From Streptomyces sp. ISL-12 (GTDB lineage: Bacteria > Actinomycetota > Actinomycetes > Streptomycetales > Streptomycetaceae), in assembly GCF_018614415.1 (NCBI RefSeq), contig NZ_JAGGOO010000020.1, forward strand, positions 1 through 64,000: DNA of 64,000 nucleotides, read 5' to 3'. Both the position numbers and the translations under genes were made by a program. Shown here in pieces: positions 25,401 to 32,711 of the stretch (its first letter is position 1; each line of letters opens with the position of its first letter). The notes beneath the pieces are model-generated. The model did not search any database and was not told the origin of the DNA. It saw only the letters and a program-made list of their open reading frames with translations.

Positions 25401-25658
25401 GTCGACTCCAGTGCATTGGCTTTTGTGGGCGAGGAGGAGGTGGCGGTGGCGGCGCTACACCAGGTTTGGTCAGCTCCTGCGACAAGAGAGTTCCTTACGC
25501 TGGTAGGCCAGAGCGGTGGTGTTCTTCTTGTATTGAGCAGTGCGCTTGGGCCGGAAGATGTGTATACGATGGAAGCGTTAGCGGACGTGCTGCAATCTTG
25601 GGATGCGATGGTTCGGTGGGTTCCTCTTAGGCGCGAAATTGCGAATAACGCAACCTGA
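22482..25658 (+). CDS. Trypsin-like protease - STAND/AAA NTPase - TPR/Sel1 protein
   Basis: A 1058-residue multidomain protein. Residues 1-205 are a trypsin-fold protease with triad His33 (LTSAHLF), Asp66 (MCDAALLEA) and Ser162 (GMSGAAA). Residues about 270-480 are a P-loop NTPase with Walker A GDSAAGKS (293-300), Walker B VVWLDDLHD (Asp342/343) and a sensor-like stretch LVVLATIRTEF. Residues about 580-800 are TPR/Sel1-like helical repeats. The C-terminal ~200 residues, with CLDCGYPLG, are unassigned. No signal peptide, so it acts in the cytoplasm. At least six in-frame TTA codons (L69, L134, L172, L216, L311, L315) suggest bldA dependence. A sensor-protease of a defence or cell-death system is the best inference. 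Confidence 0.85.
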   Translation: MSVRTAERIAIVQAGRQGSGFLLHPRLILTSAHLFDGINTACVAVPGGTGTQVCRIVWYRYDEMCDAALLEADKDLVADVSKCQESDLKWGHITDLAAWERCEAIGYPLISLREGMRPDTEQLVGTLKPGASILRHRYVLDSSHSAPPKGVGASKSPWQGMSGAAAFIGEYLIGVVSGDPTQWGHARVEVVPAHVLVEDKSFRLAVQSVTGAQIDLVDVARSIPSPISGPVNTSEIRWNPVSEADAIGFGVHRVPDSPGHPPVVDYISRSVDSDLDSHLELLAREGGMLLLSGDSAAGKSRALFEAMRRNLGDWLVCKPDPDVDISSLLHVPSGGRRVVWLDDLHDYLRSGGLTPSLLDGLTSRRLVVLATIRTEFYEQYTDDRSRKFATRGSGTQLPSSPGRVLRAARHITVERIWDPIERQRASLSEDPRIANALEADRAYGVAEYLAAGPQVLKMWRSAFRVRGNPRGAALVAAAVDLTRTGVGSSLPRAALERLHEHYLEQAGGPALRPEGLDDAWNWATDVVLGVTGPLVPSKGETYKPFDYLVSDIARRSGPDELPDLVWDEALRVVDNSRRSLVAMVARSAGQLDVAKNALVPLVQADDQEALNILGALEVSEKNWEDARRYFARASKLGDSTGTHNLGVLCALKDDLHGAREWYTLAIERGELQSVGALGVVYERLGNRDKAVELWKRGTEAGDPGSAFHYAEWLRAKWQSDESIEALKVAADGEIPFATLSYAGVLLRKKDHETANAYVAKAYSEAVKQGTLGDPLGSLMAGVTAYSFGNVDLGRKWWERARNNGCEIDWALFEAPVDFPGLRHLAVSWETLDKVGEEQVRLLMQTLWAGDCLDCGYPLGGGVPALYVDDMRTHADAKIFHFGLCRFPHWNDSASISIAKDVGISWKSASAPVVIGKDASHVIPALFVNPSFEEAQFVMNDDQTWQATSQYGPHSVLSSALDLRPLWSGFPSKNVDSSALAFVGEEEVAVAALHQVWSAPATREFLTLVGQSGGVLLVLSSALGPEDVYTMEALADVLQSWDAMVRWVPLRREIANNAT

Positions 25659-25966
25659 CAACGGGTTGACTCTTTTTGCCTCGTGTTTCGTAGGTGGGTT
25701 GAGTGCCCTTACCAGAACGGCAGAACGGGTTTGAGACGTGTCATTGTGGTCCACATAGGCTCCGGCCACGTCTAGAGTTGCACGACACACCTCCCCGGTT
25801 TCAAACGGCTGCTTGCTTTGCGCGGCACGGGCGCCGGCCGGGCTGGAGCGGGGCGGAGACAGGAGCGCAGGCCCGGCCGGGGGCCGGGCCGCGCGTGGCG
25901 AGCGGAGCGAGCCGCCTTGATGAAGTAGAGAAAGTCTGAACCGCAACGCTGCTCCTGGAACTGCCG
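25659..25966. other. Gap between convergent genes in the element
   Basis: 308 bp separating the protease-NTPase gene from the GntR regulator. Composition returns to G+C-rich across it, marking the right edge of the atypical cargo. Apart from the hairpin at 25870 I see no gene. Confidence 0.5.
25870..25890. terminator. Bidirectional terminator-like hairpin
   Basis: GGCCCGGCC-GGG-GGCCGGGCC, a perfect 9-bp stem with a 3-nt loop between two convergent genes. No T-tract. Confidence 0.5.
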
Positions 25967-26707
25967 TTACAGCCGGAACGCAAGCTCCAAGTCATGCCCC
26001 GGAAGGTGGAACTCCTCCAGGGCAAGCGGCTTGTCAGCGGCCGTGAGCGTCACCCGCAAGACATGCAGCAGGGGCACCCCGTCGGCAAGCCGGAGCGCCT
26101 GGGCCTGGTCCGGCAGGGGCATGCGTGTGCGGACATACTCCGTGAAGTGCAGCTCGTGGCCCAACTCGGCCAGGGCGTTGTAGAGCTGCGGAGCCGGCGG
26201 CGGGGGCGTTTCCTCGTACTTGGTGCCGAGGAGCACCGAGAACGGCACGTAGGTGCGGTGCAGTTGGCGTAGGCGGCCCTGGTCCGCGGTCTGCAACGCG
26301 TCGTACGTGAACAGTGGCTCCCCCGGCGGGATGCGCAGCAGGTCGGCGAGTGCGAGGGGGGCGTCCGTGCGGGTGGCCGTGGGCTTCTCGGCGTCGGCCC
26401 AGCGGATGCCGTCAGCCTCTGTGTACTGACCGTCGGGCGAGAGGCGAACGCCCCGGGGGTAGGTGAAGCTGGGGCGGTTGTGGGGGGAGCGGGCGAACGT
26501 GCCCCGGCCCATGATGGCCTCGACCAGGCCGGATGCCCGTAGCTCGGTGAGTCCCTGACGGACTGTGGGGCGTGTCACGCCGAACTGCTTGGCCAACGCT
26601 TCCTCCGACGGGAGCGGCTGGCCGGCGGGGAAGGTGCCGTCAAGGATGCCTTCGCGCAGGTAGTCGGCAATCTGCCGGTACTTCGGCTGCGTGTTCTTCG
26701 GCGGCAT
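25967..26707 (-). CDS. GntR family regulator of the AICE (KorSA-like)
   Basis: A 246-residue GntR/HutC-type repressor: winged helix at residues 8-75 (YRQIADYLREGILDG, LPSEEALAKQFGVTRPTVRQGLTELRASGLVE) and a UTRA-like effector domain after it (about 100-246). Start 26707 (MPPKN) follows GGAGGACAG; upstream in-frame residues look non-coding. In pSAM2 the KorSA regulator of this class represses transfer and replication. Two exact palindromes next to the start at 26808 and 26843 are its likely operators. Confidence 0.88.
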   Translation of the reverse strand: MPPKNTQPKYRQIADYLREGILDGTFPAGQPLPSEEALAKQFGVTRPTVRQGLTELRASGLVEAIMGRGTFARSPHNRPSFTYPRGVRLSPDGQYTEADGIRWADAEKPTATRTDAPLALADLLRIPPGEPLFTYDALQTADQGRLRQLHRTYVPFSVLLGTKYEETPPPPAPQLYNALAELGHELHFTEYVRTRMPLPDQAQALRLADGVPLLHVLRVTLTAADKPLALEEFHLPGHDLELAFRL

Positions 26708-26801
26708 GCCCTGTCCTCCGTGGCCTTGGCCTCTGCGGCCTGCTCGTCGTCGTGAACGCTCCATCCACGAACGTGGACAGCTTCTCCCATCCCCAACCCG
26801 G

Positions 26802-26859
26802 TTGACAACCCGTACTACGGGTCGCCAATCTGGACCCACGCCACCCGTACTACGGGTGG
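26802..26859. promoter_or_regulatory. GntR operators and overlapping promoter
   Basis: Two copies of the palindrome ACCCGTACTACGGGT, at 26808-26822 and 26843-26857; the second extends to 19 bp (CCACCCGTACTACGGGTGG). Centres are 35 bp apart. A -35-like TTGACA (26802-26807) abuts the first copy. A half-site (CCGTAGGG) follows near 26870. These probably let the GntR protein control itself and the transfer/replication operon starting at 26922. Confidence 0.75.
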
Positions 26860-26921
26860 TCTAGCAATCCGTAGGGCTGTCCTGCGGTTGCTCGTCATTC
26901 AGATGTGAGGAGTCCAGAACT

Positions 26922-27266
26922 GTGGCAACCCTTCCGATCGACACCGCGAAGTACACGGGGATCATCTGCGCCGTGCCCCCGGCTCCGCGGCTCGTGAACC
27001 GTGAGTCCGGGCAGGTGCGGGTCGACCGTGACACCGGCAAGACGCTGTACCAGGTGGGTCTGTGCCTGATGGCCGGCACCTCGGCGGACGTGGTGAACGT
27101 GAGCGTCCCCGGTGAGCCGTCCGGCGTGCAGGTCGGCACCCCCGTCACCGTGCGGGACCTGGTCGCCGTTCCCTGGGAGAACGAGGGACGGCACGGCATC
27201 GCCTACCGCGCCGCCGAGATCCGTCCCCTCCACGCGGCTTCCGCCGCCAAGGGGGCCGGACAGTGA
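26922..27266 (+). CDS. SCO3933-family AICE protein
   Basis: A 114-residue protein of the type encoded upstream of the FtsK-like transfer gene in many AICEs (the SCO3933 family). Predicted mostly beta: VRVDRDTGKTLYQVGLCLMAG, VVNVSVPGEP, GTPVTVRDLVAVPWE. Its function is not established; a regulatory role is assumed in databases. First gene after the GntR operators and overlapping the translocase gene (GTGA). Confidence 0.75.
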   Translation: MATLPIDTAKYTGIICAVPPAPRLVNRESGQVRVDRDTGKTLYQVGLCLMAGTSADVVNVSVPGEPSGVQVGTPVTVRDLVAVPWENEGRHGIAYRAAEIRPLHAASAAKGAGQ

Positions 27267-28588
27267 TGATCCTGGCGTCCTCCGACCCGTCGGTCGGGGT
27301 CACCTGGCCGGGGTGGTTTCTCGTGGTCGCCGCCGTCGTGGTGTCGGGCCTGCTGATCGTGGGCCCGGCGCTGCGCCGGAGGTCCCCGGCGGCCTGGTGG
27401 TTGTTACTCGGTTACCCGGCGTCCGCCTTCCGCGTCGCCCGTACCTGGCGGGCGCTGATGGCCGGGTGCGGGCTTGCCGTGAGCCGTCGCCCGGCGCTGA
27501 CCGTGGTGTCCGGGCTCGTCGGGAACGGCGCTCCTCCGCCCCAACCGCGCGTCCCCCGGCATGGGTTCATCCGACCGACGGCGGCAGGCTTCGAACTCGT
27601 GGCGCGGCTGCTGCCGGGGCAGTTGCCCGACGACTTCGTGAAGGCGGCCCCCGCTATGGCGGAGGACTGGCAGGTTCACGCGGTCCGCGTCACCTCCCTA
27701 CGGCCCGGCGTCGTACGGATCGCCGCCCAGTACGCCGATCCACTCGCCGCACCTCGGGCACCCCGCACCCGGGGGCCGGGGCGACTGCTGCGGGTCGTCG
27801 TCGGGACGCTGGAAACCGGGGCGTCCTGGGTCATCGACCTCGGCCGCATCCCGCACTGGCTGATCGTCGGCGCCACGCGCTCCGGCAAGTCCACGCTGAT
27901 CCACGCCCTCGTCGCCGGACTCGCCCCGCAACCGGTCGCCCTCGTCGGCATCGACTGCAAGGGCGGGATGGAACTGTCCCTCTACGGCCCCCGCCTCTCC
28001 GCCCTCGCGACTGACCGGGCACAGGCGGTACGGCTGCTGTCCGCGCTGGTGGACCTCACCCTTGCCCGCATGACGGTCTGCCGCACCGCCGGGGTCCGCA
28101 ACATATGGGGCCTCCCGGAGAAGGAACGACCGGTCCCGGTCGTCGTCATCGTGGACGAGATCGCGGAACTCTTCCTCGTCGCCGGACGCCACGAGAAGGA
28201 CGAAGCCCATGCGGCCGGCACCGCCCTGATCCGGCTCGCCCAGCTTGGCGCGGCCCTCGGCGTTTTCCTGGTCGTCGCCGGGCAGCGCGTCGGCTCCGAC
28301 CTGGGGCCAGGCGTCACCGCGCTCCGAGCCCAACTCGGCGGCCGGGTCTGCCACCGCGTCGCCGACCCCGGCACGGCGGAAATGACCCTCGGTGACCTCA
28401 ATCCGGACGCCCTCAAGGCCGCTCAAGCCATCACCCCCGAACAGGCCGGCACCGCCGTGCTCGCCTCCGGCGACGGCTGGGAACGAGGCCGGTCCCACCT
28501 GGTCACCGAGGCGGACGCCGAAGCCGTCGCCACCGCCCACGCGTACCTGACCCCCGCACTGCCCAAACTGTCCGCCGCCCTGGCCTGA
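27263..28588 (+). CDS. FtsK/SpoIIIE-like DNA translocase (TraSA-like)
   Basis: A 441-residue conjugal transfer ATPase. It has an N-terminal transmembrane helix or pair (about 13-60), Walker A GATRSGKST (about residues 210-218), Walker B VVVIVDEIAEL, and the FtsK-type C-terminal ATPase signature with VVAGQR and LGGRVCHRVAD. As in pSAM2 TraSA, a single such protein moves double-stranded DNA between mycelia. Start GTG 27263 overlaps the previous stop. Confidence 0.92.
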   Translation: MMILASSDPSVGVTWPGWFLVVAAVVVSGLLIVGPALRRRSPAAWWLLLGYPASAFRVARTWRALMAGCGLAVSRRPALTVVSGLVGNGAPPPQPRVPRHGFIRPTAAGFELVARLLPGQLPDDFVKAAPAMAEDWQVHAVRVTSLRPGVVRIAAQYADPLAAPRAPRTRGPGRLLRVVVGTLETGASWVIDLGRIPHWLIVGATRSGKSTLIHALVAGLAPQPVALVGIDCKGGMELSLYGPRLSALATDRAQAVRLLSALVDLTLARMTVCRTAGVRNIWGLPEKERPVPVVVIVDEIAELFLVAGRHEKDEAHAAGTALIRLAQLGAALGVFLVVAGQRVGSDLGPGVTALRAQLGGRVCHRVADPGTAEMTLGDLNPDALKAAQAITPEQAGTAVLASGDGWERGRSHLVTEADAEAVATAHAYLTPALPKLSAALA

Positions 28589-28602
28589 CAAGGAGCGTCA
28601 CC

Positions 28603-28797
28603 GTGCTGGTCACCACCTCGGCCGTGCTGCTGCTCGGCCTCGCGATCTGGTTCCTCCTGCGCATCCGCTACCTGCGCTGGCTGGACGTGCTGCTCTGCGG
28701 CGCCTTCGGCTTCCTGCTCTCCCGCACCGTCGCCGCGCCGCTGGTCTCGCTCCTGCTCTCCGGGGTGAACGGCCTGCTCGGACAGATGCGCTTCTGA
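28603..28797 (+). CDS. Small membrane protein (Spd-like)
   Basis: A 64-residue hydrophobic protein from GTG 28603 with two helices (about 4-20 and 29-55). It stands where pSAM2-type elements place spread (spd) genes, after the translocase gene. It has AAGGAG upstream. Role in intramycelial spread is inferred from position and size only. Confidence 0.65.
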   Translation: MLVTTSAVLLLGLAIWFLLRIRYLRWLDVLLCGAFGFLLSRTVAAPLVSLLLSGVNGLLGQMRF

Positions 28798-28857
28798 GCC
28801 CTCCACACCGCGCCGCGACGTGTCCCGACGAACGACCCGAACGAAAGGTATCCGTCC

Positions 28858-29148
28858 GTGTCCGACTACACGATCCGCTCCGGTGACCGTGCCGCCTTCC
28901 TGGCCGGCCTGCGGGAGCTGACCGACTTCCTGACCGCCAACCCGACCGTCCTCGTGCCGCGCCGCCCGTCCTTCGCCGTCCTGGTCGACGCGGACGACTC
29001 CGACGCCCGCCGGGCCGGGGTGGAGTCCGCTGCCTCCGCGCTCGGCGTCCCGGTCGCCGACATCGGCATGGGCTACTTCGACGCCCGCCGTGAGTTCGGC
29101 CCTATCTCGTACCTGGTCATCGGCGTTCCGCCCCAGGACCGGCAGTGA
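28858..29148 (+). CDS. Hypothetical AICE protein
   Basis: A 96-residue protein from GTG 28858, preceded by GAAAGG. An acidic N-terminal helix (AAFLAGLRELTDFLTAN) is followed by a strand FAVLVDADD and a helix, then FGPISYLVIG. No family recognised. Lies between the membrane protein and the Cys-rich protein in the transfer operon. Confidence 0.65.
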   Translation: MSDYTIRSGDRAAFLAGLRELTDFLTANPTVLVPRRPSFAVLVDADDSDARRAGVESAASALGVPVADIGMGYFDARREFGPISYLVIGVPPQDRQ

Positions 29149-29252
29149 CCACCCGTTCCGCGGGCTCCCGACGGGGCGCGAAGTCGCCAAACCCGACCCC
29201 GCCAGGAGCCCACTCCCTCCGCCACATGAGCAGTGAAAGGAGCACTCACACT

Positions 29253-29516
29253 GTGTCCACCGCCCACCGTCCGCGCAAATCCCACGCGCCGGACTGCGAC
29301 CTCCGGGCTCCCGACGACCACCCGGCCATCTGCGCCGGCCACGAACCGGTCGTCCTGGTAGCCCTCGACAACACCGAACGCCGCCTCTGCCCCGGCCACG
29401 CCGCAGCGGTCTGGCTGACGGACCCGACGTACCGGTTCAGTGCCAAGACCCGACCGGAGACCATCGCCGCCGTCATGGGGTACGCCTTCGGCCCCGGGAA
29501 CGGAGGGCGCCGATGA
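29253..29516 (+). CDS. Cys/His-rich small protein of the AICE
   Basis: An 87-residue protein with CxxR...H..ICAGHEP and LCPGHAAAVW Cys/His clusters that could bind zinc. GTG 29253 with AAAGGAG 10 bases upstream is chosen; ATG 29226 in frame is an alternative. It overlaps the initiator gene by 4 bp (ATGA), so it is coupled to it. A regulatory or accessory replication role is possible. Confidence 0.6.
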   Translation: MSTAHRPRKSHAPDCDLRAPDDHPAICAGHEPVVLVALDNTERRLCPGHAAAVWLTDPTYRFSAKTRPETIAAVMGYAFGPGNGGRR

Positions 29517-30883
29517 ACGTGCCGCCGCCGCTCCCGCCCACCGTGGCCGCGCTGCTGGACCGTGCGGCCCGGCCCGACTTCCCCGACTGGCGCCGTTCCG
29601 TCATCCGCCTCGGCGGCTGCACCAACCCGGTCCACCTCGTCGGCTCCGCCTTCCTGGTCGATACGGCGACGGGGGAAGTCCTGACCGACGTCGACGGCTC
29701 CGACCCGAACGGCAGGCGTCTGCTGACCGCCTGCGGCAACCGCCGTGCCTCGGTCTGCCCCGCCTGCTCCCGCGTGTACCAGGCGGACACCTACCAACTC
29801 GTACGCGCCGGCCTCGTCGGCGGCAAGGCGGTACCGGATTCGGTGAGCGAGCACCCCCGGGTGTTCGCCACCCTCACCGCTCCCGGCTTCGGGCCGGTCC
29901 ACACCCGCCGGGAGCAGTCGGGCCGCGTACGCCCGTGCCGTCCCCGCCGGGATGCGAAGAACTGCCCGCACGGCGTGCCCCTCGGCTGCTCCGAGCGGCA
30001 CGCGCCGGATGACCCCCGCCTCGGCGAACCCCTCTGCCCCCGCTGCTACGACTACGCCGGGGCCGTGCTCTGGCAGTCCTGCGCCGGCTTGCTCTGGCAC
30101 CGCTTCGGCATCGAGCTGCGGCGGGAGATCGCCCGCAGGGCCGGGCTGTCCCGTGCCGAGCTGGCGGACGTTGCCCGGCTCTCGTACGCGAAGGTCGCCG
30201 AGTACCAGCGGCGCGGCCTGGTCCACTTCCATGCCGTGGTCCGCCTCGACGGCCCGGACGGGCCGGACTCGCCACCGCCCTCCTGGGCGAGCGCCGCTCT
30301 GCTCGCCGATGCCGTCCCTGCGGCCGTCGCCCGGGTCCACTCCCAGGCGCCTGGCTCGGCGGTCGTCGGGATGCGTGTGCTGCGCTTCGGCACTCAGGTC
30401 GACGTACGCCCGGTCGCTGCCTCACCTGCGGGGGAGCGGCCTGCGTCGGGCGCGGTGGCCGGGTACATCGCCAAGTACGCCACCAAGGGCGCCGAGACGG
30501 CCGGCGCGGTCGACGGACGTATCCGGTCGGCCCGAGAAATGGTCCTTCTGCCGGTGCGGGCGCACGTGCTGCGCATGATCGGTACGTGCTGGTGGCTCGG
30601 CGGCCTCCCCGCCTTCGCGGGCCTCGGCCTGCGCCGCTGGGCGCACATGCTCGGCTACGGCGGCCACTTCTCCACCAAGTCCCGCCGCTACTCGACCACC
30701 CTCGGCGAACTCCGCCGGGCCCGCGCCGAGCACCGCGCCCAGGAGCAGCGCGCCGCCTTGGGCCTGGAGGGCCATCCCGTGGCCTATGTCGGTCAGTGGC
30801 GGTACGCCGGACGCGGCTACTCCCCGGAAGCCGCCCTCCTCGCGGCCTCGGTACGGGAGGACGGTGTTCCCCGTGGCGCGTGA
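29513..30883 (+). CDS. Rolling-circle replication initiator (RepSA-like)
   Basis: A 456-residue initiator of the pSAM2 RepSA type. It has several CxxC pairs in the N-terminal half (CPACSR, CPRCYD), the HUH motif in GLVHFHAVVRL (about residues 237-247) and the catalytic Tyr region YIAKYATKG (about 316-324), followed by helices with WWLGGLP and RRYSTTLGELR. It nicks the element's double-strand origin after excision. Coupled to the Cys-rich gene upstream; the xis gene overlaps its 3' end. Confidence 0.9.
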   Translation: MNVPPPLPPTVAALLDRAARPDFPDWRRSVIRLGGCTNPVHLVGSAFLVDTATGEVLTDVDGSDPNGRRLLTACGNRRASVCPACSRVYQADTYQLVRAGLVGGKAVPDSVSEHPRVFATLTAPGFGPVHTRREQSGRVRPCRPRRDAKNCPHGVPLGCSERHAPDDPRLGEPLCPRCYDYAGAVLWQSCAGLLWHRFGIELRREIARRAGLSRAELADVARLSYAKVAEYQRRGLVHFHAVVRLDGPDGPDSPPPSWASAALLADAVPAAVARVHSQAPGSAVVGMRVLRFGTQVDVRPVAASPAGERPASGAVAGYIAKYATKGAETAGAVDGRIRSAREMVLLPVRAHVLRMIGTCWWLGGLPAFAGLGLRRWAHMLGYGGHFSTKSRRYSTTLGELRRARAEHRAQEQRAALGLEGHPVAYVGQWRYAGRGYSPEAALLAASVREDGVPRGA

Positions 30884-31088
30884 CCGGACCGGCATCGAGC
30901 TGCTCACCGTGCGCCAAGTGCTGGAGGAACTAGGCGGCGTCTCCCGCCGCACCTTCTACCGCTGGCGTGAACTCCACCTCGCCCCCGCCTGCATCCGGCT
31001 CCCGAACGGCGAACTCCGGGTCCGGCGTGACGCGCTCGACGCGTGGGTGGAGGAGCGCGCGGAGGACACGGGCGGTGGTATCCGGTGA
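30873..31088 (+). CDS. Excisionase (Xis), MerR-like HTH
   Basis: 71 residues from GTG 30873. It is a short winged HTH: LLTVRQVLEELGGVSRRTFYRWRELHLAPACIRLPNG then LRVRRDALDAWVEER. This is the standard AICE excisionase placed before the integrase. GTG 30864 is an alternative start three codons upstream. It overlaps repSA upstream by 11 bp and the integrase gene by 4 bp (GTGA). Confidence 0.88.
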   Translation: MARDRTGIELLTVRQVLEELGGVSRRTFYRWRELHLAPACIRLPNGELRVRRDALDAWVEERAEDTGGGIR

Positions 31089-32470
31089 AGTCGTACAAGG
31101 TCGTCATCTGGAAGCTGAGCGTCAACCGGTCCGCCAAGAAGCCGACCCACCTCGTGCGCTGGTCGGTCGACGGCGTGCCCTTCCACGAGTCGCACAGGAC
31201 CAAGGCTCTCGCCGACCGCTTCCGCGCCAAGCTCCTACGCGCCGCCGACAAGGGCGAAGCCTTCGACACCGTGACCGGGCTGCCCGACTCCCTCCGGGGC
31301 GGCAAGATCGCGCTCAGCTTCGTAGAGCTGGCGGTGAAGTACCTGGATGCCCGGTGGGCGGAGGCGTCGGCGAAGCAACGCGACAGCATGACCGATGCGC
31401 TCTCCACCGTCCTGGCGGTGCCCGTCAAGGCTGTGCGCGGACGGCCGACGCCCGCGGTCCTGCGCCGCGCGGCACGGTCCTACCTGCTGCCTCCTCCTCG
31501 CCGGGAGAGGGAGCGCCCCAAGGAGATCGCCGCCGCACTGACGTGGCTGTCCAAGGCGTCCCTCCCGGTGGCGGAACTGTCGGAAGGGAGCCGCGCACAG
31601 GACTTGGTGGACGCCCTGACCCGTCGCCTCGACGGCAAGCCGGCCGCGACACAGACCTACCGGCGTCGCCGGGCGGTGGTCTTCAACGTGTTGCAGTACG
31701 CGGTCGAACTGGGTGCCCTGAACGCCAACCCGCTCTCCCAGGTGCGCAGGAAGCGAGGCAAACGGGCCGTGCAGGAAGTCGACCGGCGGGTGGTGGTCAA
31801 CCCCCGGCAGGCACGGGAGCTGCTGACCGCCCTCACCTACGTCGGTGGCTACGACCGGGCGAGCGGTCGACGGCTGCGGGCGTTCTTCGGTTGCCTGTAC
31901 TACGCGGCCATGCGGCCCGGTGAAGCGCTGGGCCTGCGCCGGTCGGACTGCACGCTCCCGGAGAAGGGATGGGGCCGTATCGAACTGGCGGAGACACGGC
32001 CCACAGCCGGTAAGGCGTGGACGGACTCCGGGGAAGCGCACGACCGCCGGGGCCTCAAGCAACGGGAAGCGGGCGAAGTACGGACGGTCCCCATCCCGCC
32101 CCCACTCGTCCGCCTGCTCCTCGACCACGTCAAGGAGTTCGGCACGGCGGAAGACGGTCGGCTGTTCTCCAGCGAGCGGGGCAACGTCATCGCCGCGTCC
32201 TCGTACTCCCGCGTGTGGAAGCAAGCGCGGGAACTGGCTCTCCTGCCACATCAGGTCGGGTCCGTGATGGCGGCCCGCCCCTACGACCTCCGGCACGCCG
32301 GAGTGTCCCAGTGGCTCAACTCCGGCGTCCCCGCACCGGAGGTGGCAGCTCGGGCCGGGCACTCGGTGGACGTGCTCCTCAAGATCTACGCCAAGTGCAT
32401 CGACGGCCAGGAGGCGGAGATGAACGACCGGATCATGCAAGGTCTGGGGGAGGACGACGGCATGCCGTGA
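31085..32470 (+). CDS. Tyrosine site-specific integrase
   Basis: A 461-residue integrase. The SAM-like N-terminal domain covers about 75-200, and the C-terminal catalytic domain has the first Arg in YYAAMRPGEALGL, the HxxR-like box PYDLRHAGVSQWL, and the Tyr nucleophile in GHSVDVLLKIYAKC. GTG 31085 overlaps the xis stop. It ends 240 bp before attR in tRNA-Arg, the usual AICE layout. It catalyses integration at, and with Xis excision from, the tRNA-Arg 3' end. Confidence 0.93.
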   Translation: MKSYKVVIWKLSVNRSAKKPTHLVRWSVDGVPFHESHRTKALADRFRAKLLRAADKGEAFDTVTGLPDSLRGGKIALSFVELAVKYLDARWAEASAKQRDSMTDALSTVLAVPVKAVRGRPTPAVLRRAARSYLLPPPRRERERPKEIAAALTWLSKASLPVAELSEGSRAQDLVDALTRRLDGKPAATQTYRRRRAVVFNVLQYAVELGALNANPLSQVRRKRGKRAVQEVDRRVVVNPRQARELLTALTYVGGYDRASGRRLRAFFGCLYYAAMRPGEALGLRRSDCTLPEKGWGRIELAETRPTAGKAWTDSGEAHDRRGLKQREAGEVRTVPIPPPLVRLLLDHVKEFGTAEDGRLFSSERGNVIAASSYSRVWKQARELALLPHQVGSVMAARPYDLRHAGVSQWLNSGVPAPEVAARAGHSVDVLLKIYAKCIDGQEAEMNDRIMQGLGEDDGMP

Positions 32471-32579
32471 GAGGCGTACGCGCCTGACTCGGAGGCCCTG
32501 GGGCGGTGTCGTGCTCCAGGGCCTCCGCCGCGTCCGCGCGGGCAGTCCGGAAACGGCGCCCCACCTGCGCGAACGACGC

Positions 32580-32604
32580 CCAAGATCATTACGTCGTCAT
32601 TACG
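32580..32604. promoter_or_regulatory. Right arm-type integrase site (paired ATTACG repeats)
   Basis: CCAAGA-TCATTACG followed by TCATTACG at 11-bp spacing, matching the block at 16395-16419. It lies between the integrase stop and attR. Confidence 0.6.
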
Positions 32605-32654
32605 TGATCACTGGCAAACGACTGCTTTCGGCGGCATCCGCCTGCACATACGCG

Positions 32655-32694
32655 AAGACCCCGACTCCAGCGAACTCGCTGATGGCGGGGTCTT
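32655..32694 (-). terminator. tRNA-Arg terminator copy carried by the element
   Basis: AAGACCCCG/CGGGGTCTT stem with inner CAGCG/CGCTG, 18 bp downstream of the tRNA's 3' end. It is homologous to, but diverged from, the chromosomal copy at 16230-16269. It should terminate the reconstituted tRNA gene. Confidence 0.65.
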
Positions 32695-32711
32695 TAGGCA
32701 CTTCCTGCGAA

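Noticed and set aside
25676..25966. Small open frames in the gap after the protease-NTPase gene
   Set aside because: Short, Arg/Pro-rich, overlapping a terminator hairpin, no ribosome-binding site.
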